Part shown: positions 22,033 to 29,544 of the stretch, piece by piece
Layout: each line of letters starts with the position of its first letter
Position numbering within the stretch: the first letter of the stretch is position 1
The notes under the pieces: generated by a model
The model's database searches: none
Told to the model about the DNA's origin: nothing
What the model saw: only the letters and a program-made list of their open reading frames with translations
Assembly: GCA_910588365.1 (NCBI GenBank)
Contig: CAJUQS010000017.1
Coordinates: forward strand, 1-34,918
Reading direction: 5' to 3'
DNA: 34,918 bases
Source of the DNA: an uncultured Oscillospiraceae bacterium
GTDB lineage: Bacteria; Bacillota; Clostridia; Oscillospirales; Oscillospiraceae
Position numbers and translations under genes: made by a program

Positions 22033-23961
22033 ATGCGAAAGAGATTCTTATCAACCCTGTTGGCGCTGTGCATGGCGCTGACGCTGCTGCCGGGGACGGC
22101 GGGAGCGGCTGAGACGAGTGAAAAGAAGTATCCTATCGGACAAATCCAGGTCAAAGATGGATATGACACCGTCTATTTGTACTATGTAGAAAATGAAGCC
22201 GGAGGGATTACAATTACGGGAGTATCCTATAGATCTGGTGGCGCCGTAGCAGCGGGTGTGGTCCCCGGATCCTTGGATTTAACAATTCCAGATGTCATTG
22301 ACGGAAAACCTGTTACCGCGATAGATGGATGGGCATTTAAAGACGCTTTCTGGGCGCTCAATGTTCTGAAGCTGCCCGATACGGTTACATCAATCGGCAC
22401 AGAGGCATTCGACCAATGCTTTATATCCGGCATTGTACTCTCCCGCGATTTGGTTTCGATAGAACCGGGCGCATTCGGTGTCAATAAATATTTAAAATTT
22501 GAAATATCTGCCGAAAATAAGAATTTTTCCGTTGTTGACGGCGTTCTGTATGACGGAAATAAATCAAAGCTCATCTGTTATCCTGCCAAAAAAGCAGACA
22601 GCACCTACACGATTCCCGATGGCGTTACGGCAATTGAAGTGTGTGCGTTTACAGAGTGCGATAATCTTTCTGAATTGAATGTTCCGGCAAGCGTATCCAC
22701 TATAGGGGATCGCTCTGAATATTTTAGATTTAATAAGAAACTTGCCGCAGTCAATGTCGCGGCGGGCAATCCTAACTTTTCCTCTGTGGACGGTGTTTTA
22801 TTCAATGGGGACAAAACCAAGCTGATCTATTATCCCCAGGCAAAAGAGGCTGCCGATTATAAGATTCCCGACGGTGTGATCTCTATTGAAAGCCACGCAT
22901 TCGCCCGGTGTGAGGGTCTTTCCAGCATCAGCATTCCCGTCAGCGTGACGGAGATCGGGGACCGCGCAATAAACGCTTACGCAGAAAAGCTCACAGATAT
23001 CTATTACGCTGGCAGCGAGGCCCAGTGGGAACAGATCACTATGGATGATACGGACCGGGACTATCTGAGCAAGCAGACTACCATTCACTTTGGCTCGGAT
23101 TCCCCTGTCACACCGCCGCCAACGGGGGGATCTTCCATTGGAATCCCGGCAATGTCCCGCACCGTCACCATTTCTTCCGTCACTGGCGGCACGGTCACCA
23201 CAACCACCCGTTTCCCCTACCCCAACGCGTGGGTGACGCTGACCGTCACCGCTGACGAGGGATATGAGCTGACGGACCTCACCGTGACCAACCGCTACGG
23301 CCAGACCGTCCCCGTCCACCCGCTGGAGGACGGCCGGTACGGCTTCACCATGCCGGACTCCGACGTGACCGTAAATCCGGTGTTCACCAAGCCGGCGGGC
23401 AGTCCCCTGCCCGGCGCGGGCTTCGGCTCCGGCGGCTATGCGGACATCATCTACCCGGGGCCCGCCATGGCCTTCACCGACGTGCGGCCCGGCGACTGGT
23501 TCCATGACAGCGTGAACTACGTCTATACCCGCCGCCTGATGAACGGCGTATCCGCCACAGCCTTTGACCCCCAGGGCACCACCAGCCGGGCCATGATCTG
23601 GACCGTTCTGGCCCGCCTGTCCGGCCTGGACACCACTGGCGGCGAGAGCTGGTATGAGCGCGGGCGCATCTGGGCCATGAACAGGGGCATCACCGACGGC
23701 ACCGCGCCCCAGGGCGACATCACCCGCGAGCAGCTGGTGACCATGCTCTGGCGCTTCAAGGGCAGCGCCCAGCTCCCCGGCGACGCGCTGGCGCAGTTCA
23801 GCGACCGATCGGACCTCTCCCCCTACGCCGTGACCGCCGCCAACTGGGCGGTGAACGCGGGCCTGCTCAAGGGCGATAACGGGCGGCTGAACCCCCAGGG
23901 CACGGCCACCCGCGCCGAGGCGGCGGCCATTCTCCAGCGCCTGTGCCAGACCGCCGCGTAA
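22033..23961 (+). CDS. Secreted surface protein: leucine-rich repeats (BspA-like) and three SLH domains, phase-variable
   Basis: 642 residues from the ATG at 22033 (GGAGGG six bases upstream). A signal peptide (1-26, FLSTLLALCMALTLLPG ending AGAA) is followed by BspA-type LRR_5 repeats at ~60-345: ITIPDVIDGKPVTAIDGWAF-like units, IPDGVTAIEVCAF, and IPVSVTEIGDRA, with SVVDGVLY/SSVDGVLF inserts. Next comes a beta-rich repeat at ~370-445 (TVTISSVTGGTVTTTT through MPDSDVTVNPVF). Three SLH domains end the protein at ~470-640 (FTDVRPGDWFHDSVNYVY onward, each with the TRA/TRE motif). SLH domains anchor proteins to pyruvylated cell-wall polymer; LRR regions typically bind host or other surface ligands. 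The first half is AT-richer than the SLH half, suggesting a domain swap. No forward promoter is apparent as written, so expression probably depends on inversion upstream. Confidence 0.9.
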   Translation: MRKRFLSTLLALCMALTLLPGTAGAAETSEKKYPIGQIQVKDGYDTVYLYYVENEAGGITITGVSYRSGGAVAAGVVPGSLDLTIPDVIDGKPVTAIDGWAFKDAFWALNVLKLPDTVTSIGTEAFDQCFISGIVLSRDLVSIEPGAFGVNKYLKFEISAENKNFSVVDGVLYDGNKSKLICYPAKKADSTYTIPDGVTAIEVCAFTECDNLSELNVPASVSTIGDRSEYFRFNKKLAAVNVAAGNPNFSSVDGVLFNGDKTKLIYYPQAKEAADYKIPDGVISIESHAFARCEGLSSISIPVSVTEIGDRAINAYAEKLTDIYYAGSEAQWEQITMDDTDRDYLSKQTTIHFGSDSPVTPPPTGGSSIGIPAMSRTVTISSVTGGTVTTTTRFPYPNAWVTLTVTADEGYELTDLTVTNRYGQTVPVHPLEDGRYGFTMPDSDVTVNPVFTKPAGSPLPGAGFGSGGYADIIYPGPAMAFTDVRPGDWFHDSVNYVYTRRLMNGVSATAFDPQGTTSRAMIWTVLARLSGLDTTGGESWYERGRIWAMNRGITDGTAPQGDITREQLVTMLWRFKGSAQLPGDALAQFSDRSDLSPYAVTAANWAVNAGLLKGDNGRLNPQGTATRAEAAAILQRLCQTAA

Positions 23962-23980
23962 CCCATCAACCTGTCCATAC

Positions 23981-24020
23981 GGCCAGCGGAGCTTGTGCTC
24001 CGCTGGCCGCATCTTTTTTT
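23981..24020 (+). terminator. Rho-independent terminator of the surface-protein gene
   Basis: GGCCAGCGGAGC and GCTCCGCTGGCC form a perfect 12-bp stem with loop TTGT, followed by GCATC and eight T's. Confidence 0.93.
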
Positions 24021-24052
24021 GATAATTACGTAAAAACCGTGCAAACTATAAA

Positions 24053-24111
24053 GCGAAACAGCGTTTCGCGCAAAAATTTCTTTTGATTCTTTTCTTTTCA
24101 AAGAAAAGAAT
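24053..24111 (+). repeat. Dispersed GCGAAAC double-hairpin repeat, copy 1
   Basis: Hairpin one is GCGAAAC-AGC-GTTTCGC. It is followed by a GCAAAAATTTCTTTTG spacer and hairpin two, ATTCTTTTCTTT with AAAGAAAAGAAT. Related copies occur at 33615-33679 (inverted), 34465-34481 (first hairpin only) and 34733-34777. It lies just upstream of spoVAD. Confidence 0.75.
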
Positions 24112-24133
24112 GACTACCAATGGAGGCGAGACC

Positions 24134-25147
24134 ATGCACAACAGATTAGGGCGGCAGACCGTCGCTCTGGAGCGGCCCAGCGTCATTCTCTCCCACGCGG
24201 CCGTGGGCGGCAGGCAGGAGGGTGACGGGCCGCTGTCCGACTACTTCGACCACCTGTGCGAGGACAGCTTTTTCGGGGAGAAGACCTGGGAGAAGGCGGA
24301 GAGCGCCATGCAGAAAATGGCGCTGAGCAGGGCTCTGGAGAAAGCCGCGCTGACCCCCGAGGAGCTGGACTATATCCTGGCCGGGGACCTGCTCAACCAG
24401 TGTATCGGCACATCCTTCGGCCTGCGGGACTTCGGCATCCCCTTCTACGGGCTCTACGGGGCGTGCTCCACCATGGGGGAGTCCCTGGCACTGGCGTCGC
24501 TGCTGATCGCCGGGGGCTTCGCCCGGCGGGCGGGGGCAATGACCAGCAGCCACTTCTGTACTGCCGAGCGGCAGTACCGGATGCCGGTGCCCTACGGCAG
24601 CCAGCGCACCCCCACCGCCCAGTGGACCGCCACGGCCGCGGGATGCGTGATTCTGGGGGCGGAGGGTGACGGGCCCAGGATCACCACCGTCACCTGCGGC
24701 AAGATCGTGGACAAGGGCATCGCCGACGCCAACAACATGGGCGCGGCCATGGCGCCGGCGGCCTATGACACCCTCTCCGCCCACTTCGCCGCCACCCACA
24801 CCGGCCCCCAGGACTACGATCTGGTGCTGACCGGTGATCTGGGTGTGCTGGGCCGCCAGATCGTGGAGGACTTCTTCGCCCGGGACGGCGTGGATATGAG
24901 CGAAAACTACCAGGACTGCGGGGTGCTGCTCTACGACATCCAGAAGCAGGACATGCACGCCGGCGCCAGCGGCTGCGGGTGCTCGGCGTCGGTGCTGTGC
25001 GGGTACCTGCTGCGCCGGATGGCGGAGGGGCACCTGAAGAAGATTCTCTTTGCGCCCACCGGGGCCCTGCTCTCGCCGACGTCCAGCTTCCAGGGGGAGA
25101 GCATCCCGTCCATCTGCCACGCCCTGACGATTCAGACAAGTGACTGA
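24134..25147 (+). CDS. spoVAD: Stage V sporulation protein AD
   Basis: 337 residues from the ATG at 24134 (GGAGG seven bases upstream). Length and sequence follow SpoVAD (338 residues in B. subtilis): PSVILSHAAVGGRQEGDGPLS near the start, DYILAGDLLNQC, FGLYGACSTMGESLALAS with the thiolase-fold nucleophile-like Cys, and PTGALLSPTSSFQGESIPSI at the end. SpoVAD binds dipicolinic acid and is part of the SpoVA channel that loads the forespore with calcium-dipicolinate and releases it on germination. It is followed by spoVAE, but no spoVAC precedes it; upstream is the terminator of the surface-protein gene and a repeat. Expression in the forespore under sigma G is expected; I could not pick a sigma G promoter by eye. 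Confidence 0.93.
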   Translation: MHNRLGRQTVALERPSVILSHAAVGGRQEGDGPLSDYFDHLCEDSFFGEKTWEKAESAMQKMALSRALEKAALTPEELDYILAGDLLNQCIGTSFGLRDFGIPFYGLYGACSTMGESLALASLLIAGGFARRAGAMTSSHFCTAERQYRMPVPYGSQRTPTAQWTATAAGCVILGAEGDGPRITTVTCGKIVDKGIADANNMGAAMAPAAYDTLSAHFAATHTGPQDYDLVLTGDLGVLGRQIVEDFFARDGVDMSENYQDCGVLLYDIQKQDMHAGASGCGCSASVLCGYLLRRMAEGHLKKILFAPTGALLSPTSSFQGESIPSICHALTIQTSD

Positions 25148-25235
25148 CGTCACTTGTCAAAGCGTGTCAAAAAGGCGGCAGGTGGTTTGTCCACAAAGAA
25201 AAAGTATGAATACCGCAGAGGAGGAGGACGTATGT

Positions 25236-25592
25236 ATGCAGTATCTGAACGCGTTCCTGTGCGGCGGCATCCTATGTGCCATCGGACAGATTTTCATCGA
25301 CAAAACCAAGCTGACCCCTGCCAGGATTCTGACGGGGTATGTGGTGATCGGCGTCTTTTTGGAGGCCATCGGTGTGTACGGGCCCATTGCCCAGTGGGGC
25401 GGTGCGGGTGCCAGCGTACCCCTGACGGGGTTTGGCTCTAATCTGGCCAAGGGTGTGGCCAAGGGCGTGGCGGAAAAGGGCTGGCTGGGGGTGCTCACCG
25501 GCGGGCTCACCGCCACTGCGGGCGGCATCGCCGCGGCGGTGCTGTTCAGCCTTCTGGCGGCCCTGGTGTTCAAGCCGGGCGAGAAGCGGTGA
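25236..25592 (+). CDS. spoVAE: Stage V sporulation protein AE (SpoVAEb type)
   Basis: 118 residues from the ATG at 25236, with GAGGAGGA upstream. It is a hydrophobic protein with about four helices: LNAFLCGGILCAIGQIFID at the N-terminus, ILTGYVVIGVFLEAIGVYGP, the glycine-rich GASVPLTGFGSNLAKG, and a final AAAVLFSLLAALVFKP. This matches SpoVAEb, a membrane subunit of the SpoVA dipicolinate channel. It follows spoVAD after 88 bases and is closed by a strong terminator. Confidence 0.9.
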   Translation: MQYLNAFLCGGILCAIGQIFIDKTKLTPARILTGYVVIGVFLEAIGVYGPIAQWGGAGASVPLTGFGSNLAKGVAKGVAEKGWLGVLTGGLTATAGGIAAAVLFSLLAALVFKPGEKR

Positions 25593-25625
25593 AGGCAGCG
25601 CATCTCTCACGGCGGGCAGGGACTG

Positions 25626-25651
25626 GGGCGGGCGGACAGCCCGCCCTTTTT
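25626..25651 (+). terminator. Terminator of spoVAD-spoVAE
   Basis: GGGCGGGC and GCCCGCCC, loop GGACA, followed directly by TTTTT. Confidence 0.9.
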
Positions 25652-25673
25652 CGACAAAAATTTCTCCGGGGCC

Positions 25674-25702
25674 TTGACAAATACCCCTATAGGGTATATA
25701 GT
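25674..25702 (+). promoter_or_regulatory. Copper-responsive promoter with CsoR operator in the spacer
   Basis: TTGACA (25674-25679), 17 bases, TATAGT (25697-25702). The spacer is the palindrome ATACCCCTATAGGGTAT (25681-25697), matching the TACCC-N-GGGTA layout of CsoR operators. A second looser copy, ATACC...GGTAT, spans the ribosome site at 25720-25736. Confidence 0.85.
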
Positions 25703-25740
25703 ATCAACAGGAAACCCAAATACCCCCAGGAGGTATCGCG

Positions 25741-26040
25741 ATGGACCAGCGCTGTGACTGCCACAAGACCAGGAAACGAAGCGGCGAGGAGCTCAAGCTG
25801 CTTTGCAACCGCCTCAGCCGCATTGAGGGCCAGGTCCGGGGCCTGCGGGAGATGCTGGGCAGGGACGTGTACTGCACGGACATCCTCATCCAGGTTTCCG
25901 CGGTCAACGCCGCCCTCAACAGCTTCAGCAAGGAGCTGTTAAGCGAGCACCTGCGCACCTGCGTGGCGGAGAACATCCGCCAGGGCAACGACGAGGTGAT
26001 CGACGAGCTGGTGGGGGTCCTGCAAAAACTCATGAAATGA
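25741..26040 (+). CDS. csoR: CsoR-family copper-sensing repressor
   Basis: 99 residues, all-helical DUF156/CsoR fold. The copper ligands Cys45 (RDVYCTDI), His70 and Cys74 (EHLRTCVAE) form the C-H-C triad typical of copper sensors rather than the nickel or formaldehyde branches. The core motif RLSRIEGQVRGLREML is diagnostic. AGGAGG lies seven bases before the ATG and itself overlaps a possible second operator half. In the absence of Cu(I) the tetramer would bind the palindrome between its own promoter hexamers and repress itself and copA. The next gene starts 10 bases after its stop. An additional N-terminal CDCH motif could bind metal too, which is unusual but not unique. Confidence 0.92.
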   Translation: MDQRCDCHKTRKRSGEELKLLCNRLSRIEGQVRGLREMLGRDVYCTDILIQVSAVNAALNSFSKELLSEHLRTCVAENIRQGNDEVIDELVGVLQKLMK

Positions 26041-26050
26041 GGTGCTGTCT

Positions 26051-28681
26051 ATGAAACAAACCTTTTCCGTTACCGGCATGACCTGCTCCGCCTGCTCCGC
26101 CCATGTGGAGAAGGCGGTGGGCAGGGTGGCGGGCGTCTCCGCCGTCAGCGTCAACCTCCTCGCCAACAACATGCAGGTGACCTATGACGAGGCCGCCGTA
26201 CAGGCCGAGGCCATCATCGCCGCCGTGGCGGCGGCGGGCTACGGGGCCTCCCTGCCCCGGCAGGAGGGGGGCCGGCCGGCCGCCGCCCGGCCCCGGGAGG
26301 ATCCCGCGGCCGGGGAGCTGAAGCAGATGAAGCACCGCTTTGTCTGGTCCTTCGTCTTCCTCATCCCCCTCTTCTACATCTCCATGGGCCACATGATGGG
26401 CGCACCCCTCCCCGGCTTCCTGCTGGGCATGGAGAACGCCATGGCCTTCGCCTTCACCCAGCTGCTGCTGACCCTGCCCATCATGTACCTGAATGACAAG
26501 TACTACAAGGTCGGCTTCCGCAGCCTGCTCCACGGCGCGCCCAACATGGACTCCCTCATCGCCGTGGGCTCCGCCGCCGCCGTCTTCTATGGCGTGTTCG
26601 CCATCTACCAGATCGGCTGGGGTCTGGGCCGCGGGGACATGGCGCTGGTGGAGAAGTACCACATGGACCTGTATTTCGAGTCCGCCGGCATGATTCTCAC
26701 CCTCATCACCCTGGGCAAGTTCCTGGAAACCCGGTCCAAGGGCAAGACCAGCGAGGCCATTACCCGCCTGATGGATCTGGCGCCCAAGACCGCCCGGGTT
26801 CTCCGGGGCGGCCGGGAGGTGGAGATCCCCGTGGAGGAGGTCCAGGTGGGGGATCGCATTGTGGTCCGGCCCGGCCAGTCCATCCCCGTGGACGGGGTGA
26901 TTGTGGAGGGGGCCTCCGCCGTGGACGAGAGCGCCCTCACCGGCGAGAGCCTCCCCGTGGACAAGGGCGTGGGGGGCAAGGTGGCCGCCGCGTCCATCAA
27001 CAAGTCCGGCTCCTTCACCTTTGAGGCCCGGCGTGTGGGCGAGGACACCACCCTGGCGCAGATGATCCGCCTGGTGGAGGAGGCGTCCGGCTCCAAGGCC
27101 CCCATCGCCAAGCTGGCGGACAAGGTGGCCGGCGTGTTCGTCCCGGTGGTCATGGTCATCGCCCTGGTCACGGCGGGGGCCTGGCTGGCCGCCACCGGCA
27201 GCGTCACCCGCGCCCTCACCGGCGGCGTGGCCGTGCTGGTGATCTCCTGTCCCTGCGCCCTGGGCCTTGCCACCCCGGTGGCCATTATGGTGGGCACCGG
27301 AAAGGGCGCGGAGAACGGCATCCTGGTCAAGTCCGCCGAGGCCCTGGAGACGCTCCACAGCATCAACACCGTGGTGCTGGACAAGACCGGCACGCTCACC
27401 CAGGGCAAGCCCCAGGTGACCGACATCGTCCCCGCCAAGGGGCTGACGGAGAACGGCCTGCTGGGTCTGGCCGCCTGCCTGGAGGCCCCGTCGGAGCACC
27501 CCCTGGGCGGCGCCATTGTGGAGGAGGCGGACGCCCGGGGCCTGCCCCGGACCGGGGTGGAGGGCTTTGAGGCCGTCCACGGCCGGGGCGTGCGGGCCGC
27601 GTTGGGCGGCCGGCAGTGTCTGGCCGGGAACCAGGCCATGATGGAGGAGGCGGGGGTGGACCTGTCCGCCTGGATGGAGCTGGCGGAGGCCCTGGCCAAC
27701 CAGGGCAAGACCCCCCTGTTTTTTGCCAAGGACACCATTCTGCTGGGGGTCATCGCCGTGGCGGACACCCCCAAGCCCACCAGCAAGGCCGCCGTCGCCG
27801 CCTTCAAGAGCCTGGGCATCGACGTCATCATGCTCACCGGGGACAACCGGCGCACCGCCGAGGCCATCGGCAGCCAGCTGGGCGTGACGGAGGTCATGGC
27901 GGAGGTCCTGCCCCAGGATAAGGAGCGGAAGGTGGCCGGCCTCCAGGAGCAGGGCAAGAAAGTAGCTATGGTGGGCGACGGCATCAACGACGCCCCGGCC
28001 CTGGCCCGGGCGGACGTGGGACTCGCCATCGGGGCCGGGACGGACGTGGCCATTGAGAGCGCGGACATCGTGCTCATGAAGAGCGACCTGCTGGACGCCG
28101 CGGCGTCCGTGGAGCTGAGCCGGGCCACCATACGGAACATCAAGCAGAACCTCTTCTGGGCCTTTTTCTACAATACCCTGGGCATCCCCCTGGCGGCGGG
28201 TGTGTTCTACTACTGGCTGAACTGGCAGCTCAACCCCATGTTCGCCGCCGCCGCCATGAGCCTGAGCAGCGTATGCGTGGTGTCCAATGCCCTGCGCCTG
28301 CGGTTTTTCAAGAGTAAATTCAGCGCGCCCGGCGGCTCCGGGACTGCCGCCCCCCCGGCGGACGTCCCTGCCGATACCACCTGCCCCTGCCCCTGCCCCA
28401 TCGGGGAGGCGCAGGAAGCCGAAGTCCCGCAGCCCCAGACCGAATCGGAACCATCAGAGGAACAAGAAGGAGGAACTGTCACGATGAAGACCATAAAGAT
28501 TGAGGGAATGATGTGCGCCCACTGCTCCGGCAGGGTGGAGAAGGCCCTTAACGACCTGCCCGGCGTCACCGCCGAGGTGAACCTGGAGGCCGGCACCGCC
28601 GCCGTCCAGGGCGATGCCAGCAACGAGGCGCTGACCCGCGCCGTCACCGAAGCGGGCTACACCGTCACCGCCATTGAGTAA
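26051..28681 (+). CDS. copA: Copper-exporting P1B-type ATPase with C-terminal CopZ-like domain
   Basis: 876 residues from the ATG at 26051. Domain order: N-terminal heavy-metal domain with Cys12 and Cys15 (GMTCSAC), eight membrane helices, actuator TGES near 297, Cu-binding CPC near 400 (SCPCALGLATP), phosphorylation site Asp444 in DKTGT, SEHPLGG in the nucleotide domain, and GDGIND near 641. The CPC motif defines the Cu(I) subgroup. After the last helix a poorly conserved linker carries CPCPCP (about 777-782) and an acidic stretch. A second complete heavy-metal domain follows at 812-876 with GMMCAHC (Cys822, Cys825). A C-terminal heavy-metal domain is unusual; its start is preceded by its own ribosome site, so it looks like a CopZ gene fused onto copA. 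It exports cytoplasmic copper under CsoR control. Confidence 0.93.
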   Translation: MKQTFSVTGMTCSACSAHVEKAVGRVAGVSAVSVNLLANNMQVTYDEAAVQAEAIIAAVAAAGYGASLPRQEGGRPAAARPREDPAAGELKQMKHRFVWSFVFLIPLFYISMGHMMGAPLPGFLLGMENAMAFAFTQLLLTLPIMYLNDKYYKVGFRSLLHGAPNMDSLIAVGSAAAVFYGVFAIYQIGWGLGRGDMALVEKYHMDLYFESAGMILTLITLGKFLETRSKGKTSEAITRLMDLAPKTARVLRGGREVEIPVEEVQVGDRIVVRPGQSIPVDGVIVEGASAVDESALTGESLPVDKGVGGKVAAASINKSGSFTFEARRVGEDTTLAQMIRLVEEASGSKAPIAKLADKVAGVFVPVVMVIALVTAGAWLAATGSVTRALTGGVAVLVISCPCALGLATPVAIMVGTGKGAENGILVKSAEALETLHSINTVVLDKTGTLTQGKPQVTDIVPAKGLTENGLLGLAACLEAPSEHPLGGAIVEEADARGLPRTGVEGFEAVHGRGVRAALGGRQCLAGNQAMMEEAGVDLSAWMELAEALANQGKTPLFFAKDTILLGVIAVADTPKPTSKAAVAAFKSLGIDVIMLTGDNRRTAEAIGSQLGVTEVMAEVLPQDKERKVAGLQEQGKKVAMVGDGINDAPALARADVGLAIGAGTDVAIESADIVLMKSDLLDAAASVELSRATIRNIKQNLFWAFFYNTLGIPLAAGVFYYWLNWQLNPMFAAAAMSLSSVCVVSNALRLRFFKSKFSAPGGSGTAAPPADVPADTTCPCPCPIGEAQEAEVPQPQTESEPSEEQEGGTVTMKTIKIEGMMCAHCSGRVEKALNDLPGVTAEVNLEAGTAAVQGDASNEALTRAVTEAGYTVTAIE
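28466..28486 (+). promoter_or_regulatory. Internal Shine-Dalgarno and ATG that could yield a free CopZ
   Basis: Inside copA, GAAGGAGGA at 28466-28474 lies ten bases before the in-frame ATG at 28484, the first codon of the C-terminal heavy-metal domain. Initiation here would make a 65-residue CopZ-size copper chaperone (28484-28681) in addition to full-length CopA. The match to the 16S tail is as good as at true starts in this window. Confidence 0.5.
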
Positions 28682-28692
28682 GAACGCGCACA

Positions 28693-28728
28693 CAGAGCAC
28701 CCCCGTCCCTTTGGACGGGGGTGCTCTG
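28693..28728 (+). terminator. Hairpin ending the copper operon
   Basis: CAGAGCACCCCCGTCC and GGACGGGGGTGCTCTG form a perfect 16-bp stem with loop CTTT, eleven bases after the copA stop. There is no T-run after it, but stem strength and position support a terminator. Confidence 0.7.
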
Positions 28729-28754
28729 TACCCATTGTGCCGCAAGAGGTTTTA

Positions 28755-28915
28755 GAGCCTGTTTAATATCTCAGCGTGTGCGGATTGGCGAGATAGGTTT
28801 TTTGTCCTGCAAGGCAAAAAGCCGCAGAAATCCTGACGGATTGCAAGGATTTTTAACGCAGTCAGGGCGGAAAATATGCCGCCAAGGCGGGCGCGGGGAG
28901 ATGTTAAACAGGCTC
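28755..28915. mobile_element. MITE-like element, 161 bp, IS5-type ends
   Basis: Terminal inverted repeats GAGCCTGTTTAATATCTC at the left and GAGATGTTAAACAGGCTC at the right (one internal base different) bound a gene-free segment, flanked on both sides by TTA, consistent with a 3-bp target duplication. GAGCC-starting ends and TNA duplications are known for IS5-family elements of the IS1031 type. It encodes no protein and would need a transposase supplied in trans. Confidence 0.65.
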
Positions 28916-28939
28916 TTATGCTGGACATGTGCGAAACTG

Positions 28940-29041
28940 TCAACGGCGGCAATGGCGGCTGAGGCCCTCGATGATGTTGCTCGTGGATATGATTTTCCGG
29001 ACCTCGGGCGGGTAATCATAGAACGTGCTCAAAACTTCCCG
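28940..29041 (-). pseudogene. Remnant of an IS256-family transposase C-terminal region
   Basis: A short minus-strand frame reads STFYDYPPEVRKIISTSN followed by IIEGLSRHCRR and a stop. This corresponds to the conserved FP-EVRK-IYTTN-IE-N-LR block around the last catalytic Glu of mutator-type transposases. No start or further domain is present, so it is only a scar of an old insertion. It sits right next to the MITE. Confidence 0.6.
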
Positions 29042-29115
29042 GTTTTACTGGTTCGGGTCAGTCAATGCTGTCCCGCTTGGCACGGATAAAGTATAGCACC
29101 GGCAGCAGAGGAGCT

Positions 29116-29544
29116 TCAATCCCCGCTCGCGGACGCATTTCCCGCCCGGCGGGACCACCGGCTGGGCTGGACGCTGCAAATGCCATCCCACTGGCAGTCC
29201 CCGCAGATCTCGCGGCGCATACCCTGATCCAGAACGCGCTCCTGGACCAGGTCGGCGAAATCCCCGAAGGAGAGGATATATCCCTCCCCCAGGCCGCACA
29301 GCTCCAGCACGGACCGGTCGTAGCCCGCCACCAGCTCCGGCTTGTGGCACATGCCGCCCACATTGTTCGGGCAGGCGGCGCAGACCGCGTCCGTTCCAAC
29401 GGTCAGCCGCACCGGACTCCCCGGCTCCAGCTCCTCCAGCAGGGCGGCCATGTGGGCAGAAAAGGCATCGCTGTAGCCGCGGCCCACGAAGTAGGCCATG
29501 CACATGCCATGGTGGGGCCGCAGGGGCAGGGGATTACTTGACAT
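29116..29544 (-). CDS. DUF1284-family protein
   Basis: 142 residues, cysteine-rich. The N-terminal LRPHHGMCMAYFVGRGYSDAF, then VCAACPNN...GMCHKPELV and C-terminal REICGDCQWDGIC are the hallmarks of DUF1284, whose paired cysteines suggest an iron-sulfur or zinc site. Its ATG overlaps the last 11 bases of bioY, so it is translationally coupled to the biotin transporter and falls under the same BirA-controlled promoter. DUF1284 next to bioY hints at a link to biotin or to an Fe-S enzyme, but no function is established that I know of. Confidence 0.82.
   Translation of the reverse strand: MSSNPLPLRPHHGMCMAYFVGRGYSDAFSAHMAALLEELEPGSPVRLTVGTDAVCAACPNNVGGMCHKPELVAGYDRSVLELCGLGEGYILSFGDFADLVQERVLDQGMRREICGDCQWDGICSVQPSRWSRRAGNASASGD

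Noticed and set aside
26030..27580. Long minus-strand frame opposite copA
   Set aside because: Antisense shadow of the P-type ATPase; no ribosome site and low-complexity Gly/His composition.
28721..29089. Coding frame on the plus strand across the MITE
   Set aside because: It runs through both terminal repeats and the IS256 scar, has no ribosome site and no recognisable motif.
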